DNA of 64,000 nt. Source: an uncultured Christensenellaceae bacterium (GTDB taxonomy: Bacteria > Bacillota > Clostridia > Christensenellales > Borkfalkiaceae). The translations under genes and the position numbers were made by a program. The stretch is from assembly GCA_910586985.1 (NCBI GenBank), contig CAJUKK010000005.1, positions 1-64,000 on the forward strand, read 5' to 3'. Of the stretch, positions 33,945-42,628 are shown one piece after another (within the stretch, counting starts at the first letter, position 1; each line of letters opens with the position of its first letter). Under the pieces are notes generated by a model. The model was not told the DNA's origin, searched no databases, and saw only the letters and a program-made list of their open reading frames with translations.

Positions 33945-34963
33945 GTGCGATTACCGTACATTTCTTCATAATATTTTTGATACTCACCCGAAACGATCGG
34001 TTTCCACCAATCTTCATTTTTGAGATACCAATCGATGGTTTTTTGAATTCCTTCGGCAAATTTCGTATCAGGCAACCATCCGAGCTCGGAATGAATTTTC
34101 GTCGGATCGATCGCGTAGCGCATATCGTGCCCCTTACGATCGCCAACATGCTTGATCAGACTTTCAGGCTTCCCCAACGCTTTGCAAATAATTTTGACGA
34201 TATCGATATTTTTCATTTCATTATGCCCGCCGATGTTGTAAACTTCGCCGACGCGCCCTTTATGAATAATCAAATCTATCGCCTTACAGTGATCTTCAAC
34301 ATACAGCCAATCGCGCACGTTTAACCCTTCGCCGTACACCGGCAAATCTTTATCCGCCAAAGCGTTGATAATCATAAGCGGGATTAATTTTTCGGGGAAA
34401 TGATAAGGCCCGTAGTTGTTTGAACAACGGCTGATTGTAACGGGTAATAGATAAGTTCTGAAATAAGCAAGAACAAGCAAATCCGCAGCAGCTTTAGAAC
34501 TGCTATACGGACTGCTTGTATGCAAAGGCGTATTTTCTGTAAAAAATAAATCGGGTCTGTCAAGCGGCAAATCGCCGTAGACTTCGTCGGTAGAAACCTG
34601 ATGATAACGTTTGATCCCGAATTTACGGCAAGCATCCATCAAAACAGCTGTGCCCATAATATTCGTCTGCAAAAACACGTCGGGATTTTCAATGCTGCGA
34701 TCAACGTGACTTTCCGCCGCAAAATTAACTACAATATCAGGCGTCTCCTCTTCAAATAAACGATACACCGCCGTACGATCACAGATATCAATTTTCACAA
34801 AACGAAAATTAGAATGATCCATTACATTCTTGAGTGTAGACAAGTTCCCAGCGTATGTCAATTTATCTATACAAACAATACGGTAATCAGGATGTTCTTT
34901 TAACATATGGAAAATAAAATTACTTCCAATAAATCCTGCTCCGCCCGTAACAATAATCGTCAT
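33941..34963 (-). CDS. rfbB: dTDP-glucose 4,6-dehydratase
   Basis: The 340-residue extended SDR has VTGGAGFIGSNF, NFAAESHVDRSI, QVSTDEVYGDL and YSSSKAAADLL, the complete RmlB signature. It forms dTDP-4-keto-6-deoxyglucose, the branch point here for both L-rhamnose and the 3-amino sugar. The start at 34963 is chosen over an upstream in-frame codon because AAAGGAG stands seven bases before this ATG. It follows rfbA by 10 bp. Confidence 0.96.
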   Translation of the reverse strand: MTIIVTGGAGFIGSNFIFHMLKEHPDYRIVCIDKLTYAGNLSTLKNVMDHSNFRFVKIDICDRTAVYRLFEEETPDIVVNFAAESHVDRSIENPDVFLQTNIMGTAVLMDACRKFGIKRYHQVSTDEVYGDLPLDRPDLFFTENTPLHTSSPYSSSKAAADLLVLAYFRTYLLPVTISRCSNNYGPYHFPEKLIPLMIINALADKDLPVYGEGLNVRDWLYVEDHCKAIDLIIHKGRVGEVYNIGGHNEMKNIDIVKIICKALGKPESLIKHVGDRKGHDMRYAIDPTKIHSELGWLPDTKFAEGIQKTIDWYLKNEDWWKPIVSGEYQKYYEEMYGNRT

Positions 34964-34973
34964 AATATCTCCT

Positions 34974-35870
34974 TTAATACAAACCGTCCATAAACTTCCC
35001 GTCAATAATATCTTTCAGATACTGACCGTATTCGTTATTTTTCATTAGTTCGTATATTTCAAATAATCTTTCTTTTGTAATCCAACCGTTCAGATAAGCA
35101 ATTTCTTCCAGACAAGCAACTTTTCGATGCTGATGCGTTTCCACCGTTTTAATGAAATTCGTCGCATCCACTAAACTTTCATGCGTGCCCGTATCCAACC
35201 ATGTAAAACCTTGTCCCAATATCTCCACGTGAAGATCGCCGTTCTTTAAATATATCCTGTTTAGGTCCGTGATCTCATATTCACCGCGTTCGGAAGGCTT
35301 TAATTCCTTTGCATATTTAACAACCCTGTTGTCATAGAAATACAACCCTGTTACGCAATAATTGCTTTTCGGATTTTTAGGTTTTTCAACCAACGATACG
35401 GCCTTGCCCGAATCATCAAATTCTACAATGCCAAACCGCTCGGGATCTTCGACATAATAGCCAAAAACCGTTGCGCCGTTTCCCTTTTCAGCATTTTCAA
35501 CCGCCTTACGCAAACGCTTTTTTAAGCCGTGCCCCGCAAAAATATTATCCCCGAGCACCATGGCAACGTTATCGTCGCCAATAAACTTTTCTCCGATTAC
35601 AAATGCCTGAGCTAATCCGTTCGGCTGCTCTTGCACAGCATAAGAAAGTTTAAGACCAAGCGAATTCCCGTTCCCGAACAATCTCTCAAAACGCGGAGTA
35701 TCTTCGGGCGTAGATATAATCAAAATTTCATTGATGCCTGCATTCATCAAAACCGATAACGGATAATAAATCATCGGCTTATCATAAATCGGCAAAAGCT
35801 GTTTACTTGTGACACGGGTTAACGGATAGAGTCTTGTCCCGCTTCCCCCTGCGAGTACGATTCCTTTCAT
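34974..35870 (-). CDS. rfbA: Glucose-1-phosphate thymidylyltransferase
   Basis: The 298-residue enzyme has GIVLAGGSGTRLYPLT, SKQLLPIYDKPMIYYPL, VLGDNIFAG and EKPKNPKSNYCVTGLYFYD, which define RmlA. It makes dTDP-glucose from glucose 1-phosphate, probably supplied by the phosphoglucomutase encoded at 42629. The ATG at 35870 has AGAGGA just upstream and starts the family's usual N-terminus; a longer start would add six unrelated residues. It is the first gene of the polysaccharide operon and follows a recognisable promoter. Confidence 0.96.
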   Translation of the reverse strand: MKGIVLAGGSGTRLYPLTRVTSKQLLPIYDKPMIYYPLSVLMNAGINEILIISTPEDTPRFERLFGNGNSLGLKLSYAVQEQPNGLAQAFVIGEKFIGDDNVAMVLGDNIFAGHGLKKRLRKAVENAEKGNGATVFGYYVEDPERFGIVEFDDSGKAVSLVEKPKNPKSNYCVTGLYFYDNRVVKYAKELKPSERGEYEITDLNRIYLKNGDLHVEILGQGFTWLDTGTHESLVDATNFIKTVETHQHRKVACLEEIAYLNGWITKERLFEIYELMKNNEYGQYLKDIIDGKFMDGLY

Positions 35871-35928
35871 ATTTCCTCTTATGAACACAATGTTTTTTAA
35901 TTAGCAATAAAATGCCAAAGTTATCCTT

Positions 35929-35957
35929 ATTATAACATACCGTCAAACCAATTGCAA
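35929..35957 (-). promoter_or_regulatory. Promoter of the polysaccharide operon
   Basis: On the minus strand TTGCAA (35957-35952), 17 bp and TATAAT (35934-35929) lie about 58 bp before rfbA. The rest of the 35889-36070 gap holds no gene; a short hairpin GAATGG/CCATTC at 36024-36042 has no clear role. Confidence 0.65.
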
Positions 35958-36070
35958 GCATTGAACACAAAATATTACATTTGCCCTGTCATTATTTTCC
36001 AAACAAACAATATGATTATCCGATATGAATGGATTATCACCATTCTGAAAGAAATAATTACCGGAGAATG

Positions 36071-36104
36071 AAAAAACCAATAGAAATTCTCTATCGGTTT
36101 TTTT
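36071..36104 (-). terminator. Terminator of the YitT-family gene
   Basis: On the minus strand AAACCGATAGA and TCTATTGGTTT form a stem with one mismatch, and the right arm is followed by TTTTTTC. It lies 8 bp beyond the stop codon. Confidence 0.6.
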
Positions 36105-36112
36105 TCGCATTT

Positions 36113-37114
36113 TTATCTCGCATCCGTTTCCGCAGACGGCTCTTCAACCTCTGCGATTGCCGCTCCGTCTAGTACGATTGTCTCCGCTTGGGGACGAGTC
36201 AGCTTGATCCCTTCGGATGTAAACCCGCGACCGCGCACTTCGGAAACAATGCTGACAGTCATAAACGCCTCGGGATCAATTTCTTGCACAAGCGTTTTTA
36301 GCTTTACAAGCTCGCGGTGAGAAATAATCGTAAGCAACATATGGCAATCTTCTTTTAAGAATCCCGTCTGCCCGTAAAGCGTTGTAACGCCGCGGTTAAT
36401 TTTGCTCAAAATCATTTCGCGAATTTCTTCATATTTCTGACTGACGATTTTCACCTGCGTGCGTTTCATACCGATCGGCGAAATCTTTTCGATCACAACC
36501 GAGGACAAAAGCGTAATGATCACGCCGTACAAAATTACTTCAACATCTTTTGCGATCAACTGTAAAAGGACAATAGACATATCGAGAATCCAGAGTCCGG
36601 CCGAAACGGGAAATCCAAAAAATTTGTGCAGAATCAGCGGCGGAATATCCGTACCGCCTGTAGACGCGCCGACGCGCACTACGATCCCGATTCCGAATCC
36701 GAACAAAAGCGCGCCGCAAATGGACGCAAGTAACGGATCTTCCGTGAGCGGTCTGCCGCCATGCAGGCTGTTATTGAGAGAAGTCACCAATCCGATAAAA
36801 GTCGGATATAAGAGCGATCCGAGCGCGGTCGCCGCGGCAAACTTTGCGCCAAGAAATATAGAACCGACAATAAACAGGAAAAAGTTTGCTATATATACGA
36901 TAATCGTAACCGCAAATTCGTTTTCCCAGAAATTACTGATAAAAATACCGATACCCGTCGTTCCGCCCATCGCAAGACCGCAGGGAATAATAAACAAAGC
37001 AGACGCGCCTGCCGCAATCAGATTGCCAAACAAAACGATGGCAAAATAAATGATATATCCTTTCACTTCTTTGCCCGTCGGTTTTCGCAATGTAGGTAAT
37101 TTGAATTTTTTCAT
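36113..37114 (-). CDS. YitT-family membrane protein (DUF161/DUF2179)
   Basis: The 333-residue protein has five to six N-terminal transmembrane helices with the family motifs FIIPCGLAMGGTTGIGI and GFGIGIVVRVGASTGGTDI. It ends in a soluble DUF2179 domain (VKIVSQKYEEIREMI, GVTTLYGQTGF, DPEAFMTVSIVSEVRGRGF). It resides in the cytoplasmic membrane; transport has been suggested for the family but the substrate is not settled. The ATG at 37114 is chosen because the promoter overlaps any longer start, though the ribosome site is weak. It is monocistronic. Confidence 0.9.
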   Translation of the reverse strand: MKKFKLPTLRKPTGKEVKGYIIYFAIVLFGNLIAAGASALFIIPCGLAMGGTTGIGIFISNFWENEFAVTIIVYIANFFLFIVGSIFLGAKFAAATALGSLLYPTFIGLVTSLNNSLHGGRPLTEDPLLASICGALLFGFGIGIVVRVGASTGGTDIPPLILHKFFGFPVSAGLWILDMSIVLLQLIAKDVEVILYGVIITLLSSVVIEKISPIGMKRTQVKIVSQKYEEIREMILSKINRGVTTLYGQTGFLKEDCHMLLTIISHRELVKLKTLVQEIDPEAFMTVSIVSEVRGRGFTSEGIKLTRPQAETIVLDGAAIAEVEEPSAETDAR

Positions 37115-37145
37115 AAAAATCTCGCTTACGTTTTTGTGCGATTGT

Positions 37146-37174
37146 ATTATATCACGACTTTGCCCTGTTTGCAA
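37146..37174 (-). promoter_or_regulatory. Promoter of the YitT-family gene
   Basis: On the minus strand TTGCAA (37174-37169), 17 bp and TATAAT (37151-37146). Confidence 0.68.
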
Positions 37175-37311
37175 TATGTTTTAAGCGTTTGAAAATGAAA
37201 TTTTTCGACAAATTTTTTCCAATGCATAACTTAATATATTCTTTTATTTATATTTGCACCTTAAATTAAACCTGATCGATTATCTCAACACATGAAAAAC
37301 TAAAATGCAAA

Positions 37312-37344
37312 AAACAACGGCGGTAATGATTACCGCCGTTGTTT
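37312..37344 (-). terminator. Terminator of gdhA
   Basis: A perfect 15-bp stem (AAACAACGGCGGTAA / TTACCGCCGTTGTTT) with a three-base loop lies 10 bp beyond the gdhA stop, followed on the minus strand by TTGCATTTTAG. Confidence 0.7.
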
Positions 37345-37354
37345 CCCTTTAAAA

Positions 37355-38689
37355 TTATACAATTCCGTGCGCCATCATAGCATTCGCTACTTTTATAAAT
37401 CCTGCGATATTTGCCCCCGCAACGTAATCGCCCTCTACGCCGTACTCTTTTGCCGCCGCATCCATATTGTGATAAATGTTTACCATGATATTTTTCAGCT
37501 TTGCGTCAACTTCTTCGAACGTCCAGAAGAGACGTCCGCTTGATTGCGCCATTTCGAGCGCGCTTGTTGCGACTCCGCCCGCATTCGCCGCTTTCGCGGG
37601 AAGGAACACAACGCCGGCTTTTTGGAAAACCTCGATTGCCTCCAATGTGGAGGGCATATTTGCTCCCTCCCCCACGTACTTGACTCCGTTTTTCACAAGC
37701 GCTTTTGCCGATACCTCGTCAATCTCGTTCTGCGTCGCACAGGGGAGCGCAATGTCGCAGGGAATCGTCCATATTCCCTTACAACCCTCGTGATATTCCG
37801 CGCCCTTGACACGGTTCGCATATTCTTTAATACGAGCGCGTTCCACTTCTTTGATCTGTTTAACAACGTCAAGCCGAATGCCTTTCGGATCATAAATATA
37901 GCCGTTCGAATCATACATAGCAACGACTTTTGCGCCGAGTTGCTGCGCTTTCTGGCAGGCATAGATGGCTACGTTCCCCGACCCTGATATTACGACCGTT
38001 TTTCCCTCAAAACTATCGCCGCGCGCTTTAAGCGCCTCCGCCGTAATATAAACGAGTCCGTACCCCGTTGCTTCTGTACGCACGAGACTACCGCCGTAGG
38101 TGAGTCCCCTGCCCGTAAGCACGCCGACGTGCTCGTCGCGGATTCGTTTATATTGCCCGAATAAGAAACCGATTTCTCTGCCCCCGACGCCGATATCGCC
38201 TGCGGGAACGTCCGTATCCTGCCCGATATGACGGTAAAGCTCGGTCATAAAGCTTTGGCAGAACTTCATAATTTCGTTATCGCTCTTGCCTTTGGGATCA
38301 AAGTTACTGCCGCCTTTTCCGCCGCCGATAGGCAATCCCGTCAAACTGTTCTTTAAAATTTGTTCGAGACCTAAAAACTTAATAATGGAAAGATTGACGG
38401 ACGGATGAAATCTCAGCCCCCCCTTATAAGGACCGATCGCGCTGTTAAACTGCACGCGGTAACCCTTATTAACGTGCACGTTGCCTTTGTCGTCTACCCA
38501 AGGAACGCGGAATAAAATTACACGCTCAGGTTCGACGAACCGCTCAAGAAGAGCCGCTTTTTCATATTCCGGATGTTTTTCGATAACAGGTTTTAATCCG
38601 TTTAAAATTTCCGTTGCTGCCTGATGAAACTCGGGTTCGTTCGGATTCTTCTCTTTTAGTTCCGCAAGGACTCTTTCTACGTATTGCAT
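37355..38689 (-). CDS. gdhA: Glutamate dehydrogenase
   Basis: The 444-residue protein is a hexameric-type glutamate dehydrogenase, which interconverts 2-oxoglutarate plus ammonia and glutamate. It shows RVQFNSAIGPYKGGLRFHPS, the substrate-binding GGGKGGSNFDPKGKSD with catalytic Lys and Asp, the GDIGVGGREIGFLFGQY segment, and the nucleotide motif GSGNVAIYA. The lack of an acidic residue at the end of the second beta strand and the bacterial 444-residue length favour NADP specificity, but this is an inference. AAAGGAG precedes the ATG. It is monocistronic. Confidence 0.95.
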   Translation of the reverse strand: MQYVERVLAELKEKNPNEPEFHQAATEILNGLKPVIEKHPEYEKAALLERFVEPERVILFRVPWVDDKGNVHVNKGYRVQFNSAIGPYKGGLRFHPSVNLSIIKFLGLEQILKNSLTGLPIGGGKGGSNFDPKGKSDNEIMKFCQSFMTELYRHIGQDTDVPAGDIGVGGREIGFLFGQYKRIRDEHVGVLTGRGLTYGGSLVRTEATGYGLVYITAEALKARGDSFEGKTVVISGSGNVAIYACQKAQQLGAKVVAMYDSNGYIYDPKGIRLDVVKQIKEVERARIKEYANRVKGAEYHEGCKGIWTIPCDIALPCATQNEIDEVSAKALVKNGVKYVGEGANMPSTLEAIEVFQKAGVVFLPAKAANAGGVATSALEMAQSSGRLFWTFEEVDAKLKNIMVNIYHNMDAAAKEYGVEGDYVAGANIAGFIKVANAMMAHGIV

Positions 38690-38872
38690 AAAATTCTCCT
38701 TTGACCGTATTTTCGGCCGTTTGAGTGGTTAGATTATGTATATTATATCATTTCTATTTATAAAATACCATTTTTTAGAGGTAAAAACATAAAGAATCGT
38801 CTTTGCGAAATTCTTATATAAAGTATAAGCGCCGTTTATATATACTTTGCTCAATGCTTGTCTTACTATTAA

Positions 38873-38907
38873 AACAACCCCGATGCAAAATTGCATCGGG
38901 GTTGTTG
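38873..38907 (-). terminator. Terminator of rny
   Basis: AACAACCCCGATGCAA pairs with TTGCATCGGGGTTGTT around a two-base loop, and on the minus strand it runs into TTTAATAG. It lies 11 bp after the stop. Confidence 0.78.
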
Positions 38908-38917
38908 TGAATTTTCT

Positions 38918-40528
38918 TTATTTTGCGTATTCAACACTACGGAATTCACGAATAACGTTAACTTTAATCTGTCCGGGGTATTCGAGTTCGCTCTCGATCT
39001 TTTTGGCAATGTCCTTCGCAAGGAAGAGAGCTTTTGCATCGTCCACCTGATCAGGCTTAACGATAACGCGAACTTCTCTGCCCGCCTGAATCGCATAGCT
39101 CTTATCGACACCCGCAAAACCGGACGCGATGGATTCGAGCTTTTCAAGACGCTTAACGTAGTTTGATCCCGTCTCGCGGCGCGCTCCGGGGCGTGCGCCC
39201 GAAATAGCGTCTGCCGCCTGTACGAGAACCGCCTCGATCGTTTTCGGCTCAACGTCGCCGTGGTGCGCCATGATCGCGTTTACAATCATCGCGTTTTCTT
39301 TAAACTTCTTGGCGAGATCCGCACCGATCTGGATATGCGTGCCTTCCTGCTCATGATCAACCGCTTTACCGATATCATGCAAGAGACCCGCGCGTTTTGC
39401 AAAGTTGACGTCGAGACCAAGCTCCTGCGCCATGAGTCCTGCAAGTTGTGCAACTTCGATAGAGTGGCGGTAGACGTTCTGCCCGTAACTCGTACGGAAT
39501 TTTAATCTGCCGATAAGCTTGATGATTTCGGGATGCAATCCGAAAATCCCCACTTCGAACATCGCGTTTTCGCCGGCGGCTTTGATTTGCTGTTCGAGTT
39601 CTTTCGTCACTTTCTCCACCGTCTCTTCTATACGGGCGGGGTGAATTCTTCCGTCGGTAATCAACCTCTCGAGCGTAAGGCGCGCGACCTCCCTTCTCAC
39701 AGGATCGAATCCCGATAATATGACAACCTCGGGCGTATCGTCAATGATAAGTTCGATACCGGTCGCATTTTCAATCGCGCGGATATTGCGTCCCTCTCTT
39801 CCGATGATACGTGCTTTCATATCGTCGTTGGGAAGAGGTACGACGGAAACGGTTGTTTCAGACGCATGATCGCTTGCACAGCGCTGGATCGCAAGGGAAA
39901 TAATGTTTTTGGCATTCATATCCGCTTCGTCCTTCGCCTGCTGTTCCATATTGCGCACCTGAACGGCAGCATCGCGACGCGTCTCGTCGAGTATTTCTTC
40001 CGTGAGCAATTTTTTCGCTTCGTCTTTGGAAAGTTGAGCAATACGCTCAAGTTCCGCGATCATAAGGTCGTGCTGGCGCTCCACCTGCTCCTGCGTCTTT
40101 TGCACTTCCTCCATCTTTTGCGTGAGATTGTTCTTTTGCGCTTCCAGCGATTCGTTTTTACGGTTGAGCTCGGTTTCCTTGCGCTCGAGCGCGTCCTGCT
40201 GGCGGTTGAGACGGGATTCGATATGCGCTTGTTCCGCGCGTTTCTCCTTCATCTCCTGTTCGAATTCATTTCTTCTTTTGAGTTCCTGTTCCTTGGCTTC
40301 TAAGATCGCTTCCTTCTTGATTTGCTTACATTCCGCTTTCGCGCTTTCGAGCATTTCTTCAACGCGTCTTGACGTATCGTCAAGCTTCTTCTCGGATTTC
40401 TTTTTGGAAACATTTTTCAGAATCAACCATACGGCAACCGCGCCGACTGCAAGCCCGACTATGGGCAACAGTATAAAAAGCACGATCGATATCGTATCGA
40501 CAAGGAGCAGGCCGCTAAACGTTGACAT
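38918..40528 (-). CDS. rny: Ribonuclease Y
   Basis: RNase Y is the membrane-bound endoribonuclease that starts mRNA decay in many Bacillota. The 536-residue protein has an N-terminal transmembrane helix (about residues 8-35). A long coiled coil (about 40-200, rich in E, K and R) follows, then a KH domain (DDMKARIIGREGRNIRAIE), and then an HD domain with RHSIEVAQLAG and LLHDIGKAVDHE. The ATG at 40528 has AGGAGG upstream; a longer in-frame start would add unrelated residues. It is slightly longer than the 520-residue B. subtilis enzyme and transcribed alone from a consensus promoter. Confidence 0.96.
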   Translation of the reverse strand: MSTFSGLLLVDTISIVLFILLPIVGLAVGAVAVWLILKNVSKKKSEKKLDDTSRRVEEMLESAKAECKQIKKEAILEAKEQELKRRNEFEQEMKEKRAEQAHIESRLNRQQDALERKETELNRKNESLEAQKNNLTQKMEEVQKTQEQVERQHDLMIAELERIAQLSKDEAKKLLTEEILDETRRDAAVQVRNMEQQAKDEADMNAKNIISLAIQRCASDHASETTVSVVPLPNDDMKARIIGREGRNIRAIENATGIELIIDDTPEVVILSGFDPVRREVARLTLERLITDGRIHPARIEETVEKVTKELEQQIKAAGENAMFEVGIFGLHPEIIKLIGRLKFRTSYGQNVYRHSIEVAQLAGLMAQELGLDVNFAKRAGLLHDIGKAVDHEQEGTHIQIGADLAKKFKENAMIVNAIMAHHGDVEPKTIEAVLVQAADAISGARPGARRETGSNYVKRLEKLESIASGFAGVDKSYAIQAGREVRVIVKPDQVDDAKALFLAKDIAKKIESELEYPGQIKVNVIREFRSVEYAK

Positions 40529-40612
40529 AAATAGCCTCCTGCTGATTTGATTTTTGCTGATTTGCGTAACCTCAACCACAAGATAGCGGAAAATATTACG
40601 CAGCCGACACTA

Positions 40613-40641
40613 ATTATACCTTATCGGCATGTAAATGTCAA
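40613..40641 (-). promoter_or_regulatory. Consensus promoter of rny
   Basis: On the minus strand TTGACA (40641-40636), 17 bp and TATAAT (40618-40613) lie about 85 bp before the ATG. The 331-bp gap between rny and the plus-strand gene at 40860 holds only this promoter, the divergent one at 40796 and AT-rich sequence. Confidence 0.82.
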
Positions 40642-40795
40642 CAGATTGAAGAAATTCTGTCAGATTTTTTTTCGAAGAGCAATTTTTTTAAAAAGATTTT
40701 TGTGCAAATGTTACATGAAAAAGTGTTTTAGCCGCGATTTTTATACAAATTCTTTATTAAATCGCCATTTTTTAAAATTAATTTTGTATATCCTG

Positions 40796-40824
40796 TTGAA
40801 ATTTTTGTACGGTTGTGATAGAAT
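40796..40824 (+). promoter_or_regulatory. Promoter of the small protein-ParA operon
   Basis: TTGAAA (40796-40801), 17 bp and TAGAAT (40819-40824), followed after 29 bp by AAGGAG before the ATG at 40860. Confidence 0.7.
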
Positions 40825-40859
40825 ATAGTTTAGAATACGGATATAATAAGGAGAAACAC

Positions 40860-41291
40860 ATGATTCAAAAACGTAGTAATCCGCTTGATGCACAGAACGC
40901 CCCCGCAGAACAACCCGCCGAGGCGGCAGTTTCCGCAGAGGAGATCACGCCCGTCGAAGCGGCAACGCCTGCGGATAATGTGAAACCCGTCGAACAGAAA
41001 GAACTGCAAAAACGCGTTAATCCGCTTACGCTCGAAGAACGCCCGCAGATCGTCGAAGCACCTCTCCCTGCGCCCGCGAAAGCTCCGACGACGATTATCG
41101 GAAAAACTAAGAAAAAGCGCGTTATGTCCAAAGTGAACAAGACGCTTCTCCTCTCTCTTATCGCAAAAACGGGGAAAAAAGCGGGCGAAATGCTCGATGC
41201 CGCAATGCTCGCATATGCATTCTCGGCTTATCCCGAACTGTTTGAATCGTTTGAAAAGTCGCTCAAAGCGAAAGGATGTGATTTAAAATGA
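40860..41291 (+). CDS. Small hypothetical protein coupled to ParA-like ATPase
   Basis: The 143-residue product is not recognised. Residues 1-70 are low-complexity and rich in Ala, Pro and Glu, and include two similar motifs, KRSNPLDAQ and KRVNPLTLEE. A basic patch (GKTKKKRVMSKVNK) and a helical C-terminal domain of about 45 residues (LLLSLIAKTGKKAGEMLDAA onward) follow. AAGGAG precedes the ATG, and its stop overlaps the ParA start (ATGA). By analogy with ParA partners, the disordered basic segment might stimulate the ATPase or bind DNA. No ParB-like helix-turn-helix is visible. It could equally be an adaptor for positioning a cargo. Confidence 0.75.
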   Translation: MIQKRSNPLDAQNAPAEQPAEAAVSAEEITPVEAATPADNVKPVEQKELQKRVNPLTLEERPQIVEAPLPAPAKAPTTIIGKTKKKRVMSKVNKTLLLSLIAKTGKKAGEMLDAAMLAYAFSAYPELFESFEKSLKAKGCDLK

Positions 41292-42076
41292 CGTATACAT
41301 ATTTCTGCAAAAAAGGCGGCGTTGGTAAGACTACGATCACGGGCGAACATGCAACATATCTTGCACAACTCGGCAAACGCGTGCTCGTTGTAAGTGTCGA
41401 CGACCAAAACTCCCTTTTCGAAATGTTCGGCTGTTCGGATAAAGTATTTGAACGGGACGACAATTATCTCGAACATTATTGTGCAAAAGTTTGCACGCTC
41501 GAAGATACGCTTATCCCTCTACGCAATAATCTGTATGCGATTAAAACGTTGAATACGGACATGCTTTCTAAAAAGTTGACGCTCGAGCGCCCTTTTGAAA
41601 AACAGTTTCTTGAAACGTTACAAACGCTTATTGATTCGTTCGACGCCGTCTTTTTCGATCTTCCCCCTTCGAGCAACCGCACGTCCGAGCTTGTCCTCGA
41701 AATTGTCGATATGGTAATCCTTGTCGTTCAGCTCAACAAACTCGGAGTCAACGGATTCTACAATACGTTGCAATATTTTGTAGACGCAAGTCTCGATTTA
41801 AGTAAAATCAAATTTGTACTGCCCAACGGATTTTCCAAAATCAAGTCGGTACCCCTGCTTGCGTTGGAAGAATTAAAGGCCCTCGTCGGCGAACATCTGG
41901 ACGGCGTAACCGTTCTGCCCTGCGTCTCTGAAAAAGCTTGTATTCAAACACTGCAAGCAAAGGGAATTACGGTTTTTGACGAAGTGGAGGACCCCAAAAC
42001 ACTCACGCCCTACGAGGCAAAACAAAAGGCACTTGTACATGAATTCCTCGAAAATCTTTATGAGGAAATTCCGTAA
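41288..42076 (+). CDS. ParA/MinD-family ATPase
   Basis: The 262-residue protein is a deviant Walker-A ATPase: KKGGVGKTTITGEHATYLAQ (residues 8-27) includes the signature first Lys, VVSVDDQNSLFEMFG follows as motif A prime, and AVFFDLPPSSNRTSE is Walker B. Such proteins dimerise on ATP and move plasmids, chromosomes or protein clusters. No parS repeats or ParB gene are near, so a chromosomal or plasmid segregation role is not supported. It is coupled to the small protein upstream and followed by a strong terminator. It may position an unknown cargo. Confidence 0.85.
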   Translation: MTYTYFCKKGGVGKTTITGEHATYLAQLGKRVLVVSVDDQNSLFEMFGCSDKVFERDDNYLEHYCAKVCTLEDTLIPLRNNLYAIKTLNTDMLSKKLTLERPFEKQFLETLQTLIDSFDAVFFDLPPSSNRTSELVLEIVDMVILVVQLNKLGVNGFYNTLQYFVDASLDLSKIKFVLPNGFSKIKSVPLLALEELKALVGEHLDGVTVLPCVSEKACIQTLQAKGITVFDEVEDPKTLTPYEAKQKALVHEFLENLYEEIP

Positions 42077-42096
42077 ATTATCATAAAATAAAAATT

Positions 42097-42127
42097 ATCC
42101 CGTTGCATTTTTGCAACGGGATTTTTA
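42097..42127. terminator. Bidirectional terminator between ParA and GNAT genes
   Basis: ATCCCGTTGCA and TGCAACGGGAT (42097-42107 and 42112-42122) form an 11-bp stem followed by TTTTT on the plus strand. On the minus strand it overlaps the end of the GNAT gene and is followed by AATTTTTATTTT. Confidence 0.82.
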
Positions 42128-42580
42128 ATCAAATCTTTTTTGATAAACACGACTGTCTTCACCCCAAACATCAATACGATTCTCGATATAAGAGAACCCG
42201 TATTTTTCGTATAAATCAACATGATCAGTCGCAATATAAACGGTATCGTACCCATTGGCTCGGGCAACTTGGCATGCGTGATCTATGAGTAGTTTCCCGA
42301 GTCTCCTGCCTCGATATTCAGGCGCAGTATGAAAGAAACCGAGCCACGGGGTTAAAACCGGCTCGCCGGCAATACAATCCCGTTCCGAGAGCGTAATAAA
42401 AGAAACAAGCCTATCACCGTCCACGAGCATAAATAACTTGTACCAGCCGCCAAGTGTTTCATGTAGACGATCTTCATTTAAGAGAACCGCAAGAAACTTC
42501 GCGGCGCGCCACTCATAATTTTTAATTTGATTTAAGTAAACATCCCGATTTTTACAGGATTTATATTCTATGATTTCCAA
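42125..42580 (-). CDS. GNAT-family N-acetyltransferase
   Basis: The 151-residue protein has the GNAT core: VDGDRLVSFITLSERDC, PWLGFFHTAPEYRGRRLGKLLIDHA with the acetyl-CoA pyrophosphate loop (R/Q-x-x-G-x-G/K type), and DTVYIATDHVDLYEKYGFSYI. The substrate is unknown. The start is TTG at 42580, with GGAGG four bases before it. It lies 48 bp after the phosphoglucomutase gene and may be the last gene of that operon. Confidence 0.85.
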   Translation of the reverse strand: MEIIEYKSCKNRDVYLNQIKNYEWRAAKFLAVLLNEDRLHETLGGWYKLFMLVDGDRLVSFITLSERDCIAGEPVLTPWLGFFHTAPEYRGRRLGKLLIDHACQVARANGYDTVYIATDHVDLYEKYGFSYIENRIDVWGEDSRVYQKRFD

Positions 42581-42628
42581 AAGTCCTCCAAATTTACAGG
42601 CGCAGAATTACTTCTGCGTCTGCATTAT

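Noticed and set aside
38405..38430. Seven-C run in gdhA as a possible phase-variation tract
   Set aside because: It is short, in a housekeeping gene, and encodes a conserved PYKGGLR segment, so switching is unlikely.
40580..40860. parS-like repeats near the ParA gene
   Set aside because: No repeated palindromes were found in the AT-rich gap; only two divergent promoters are seen.
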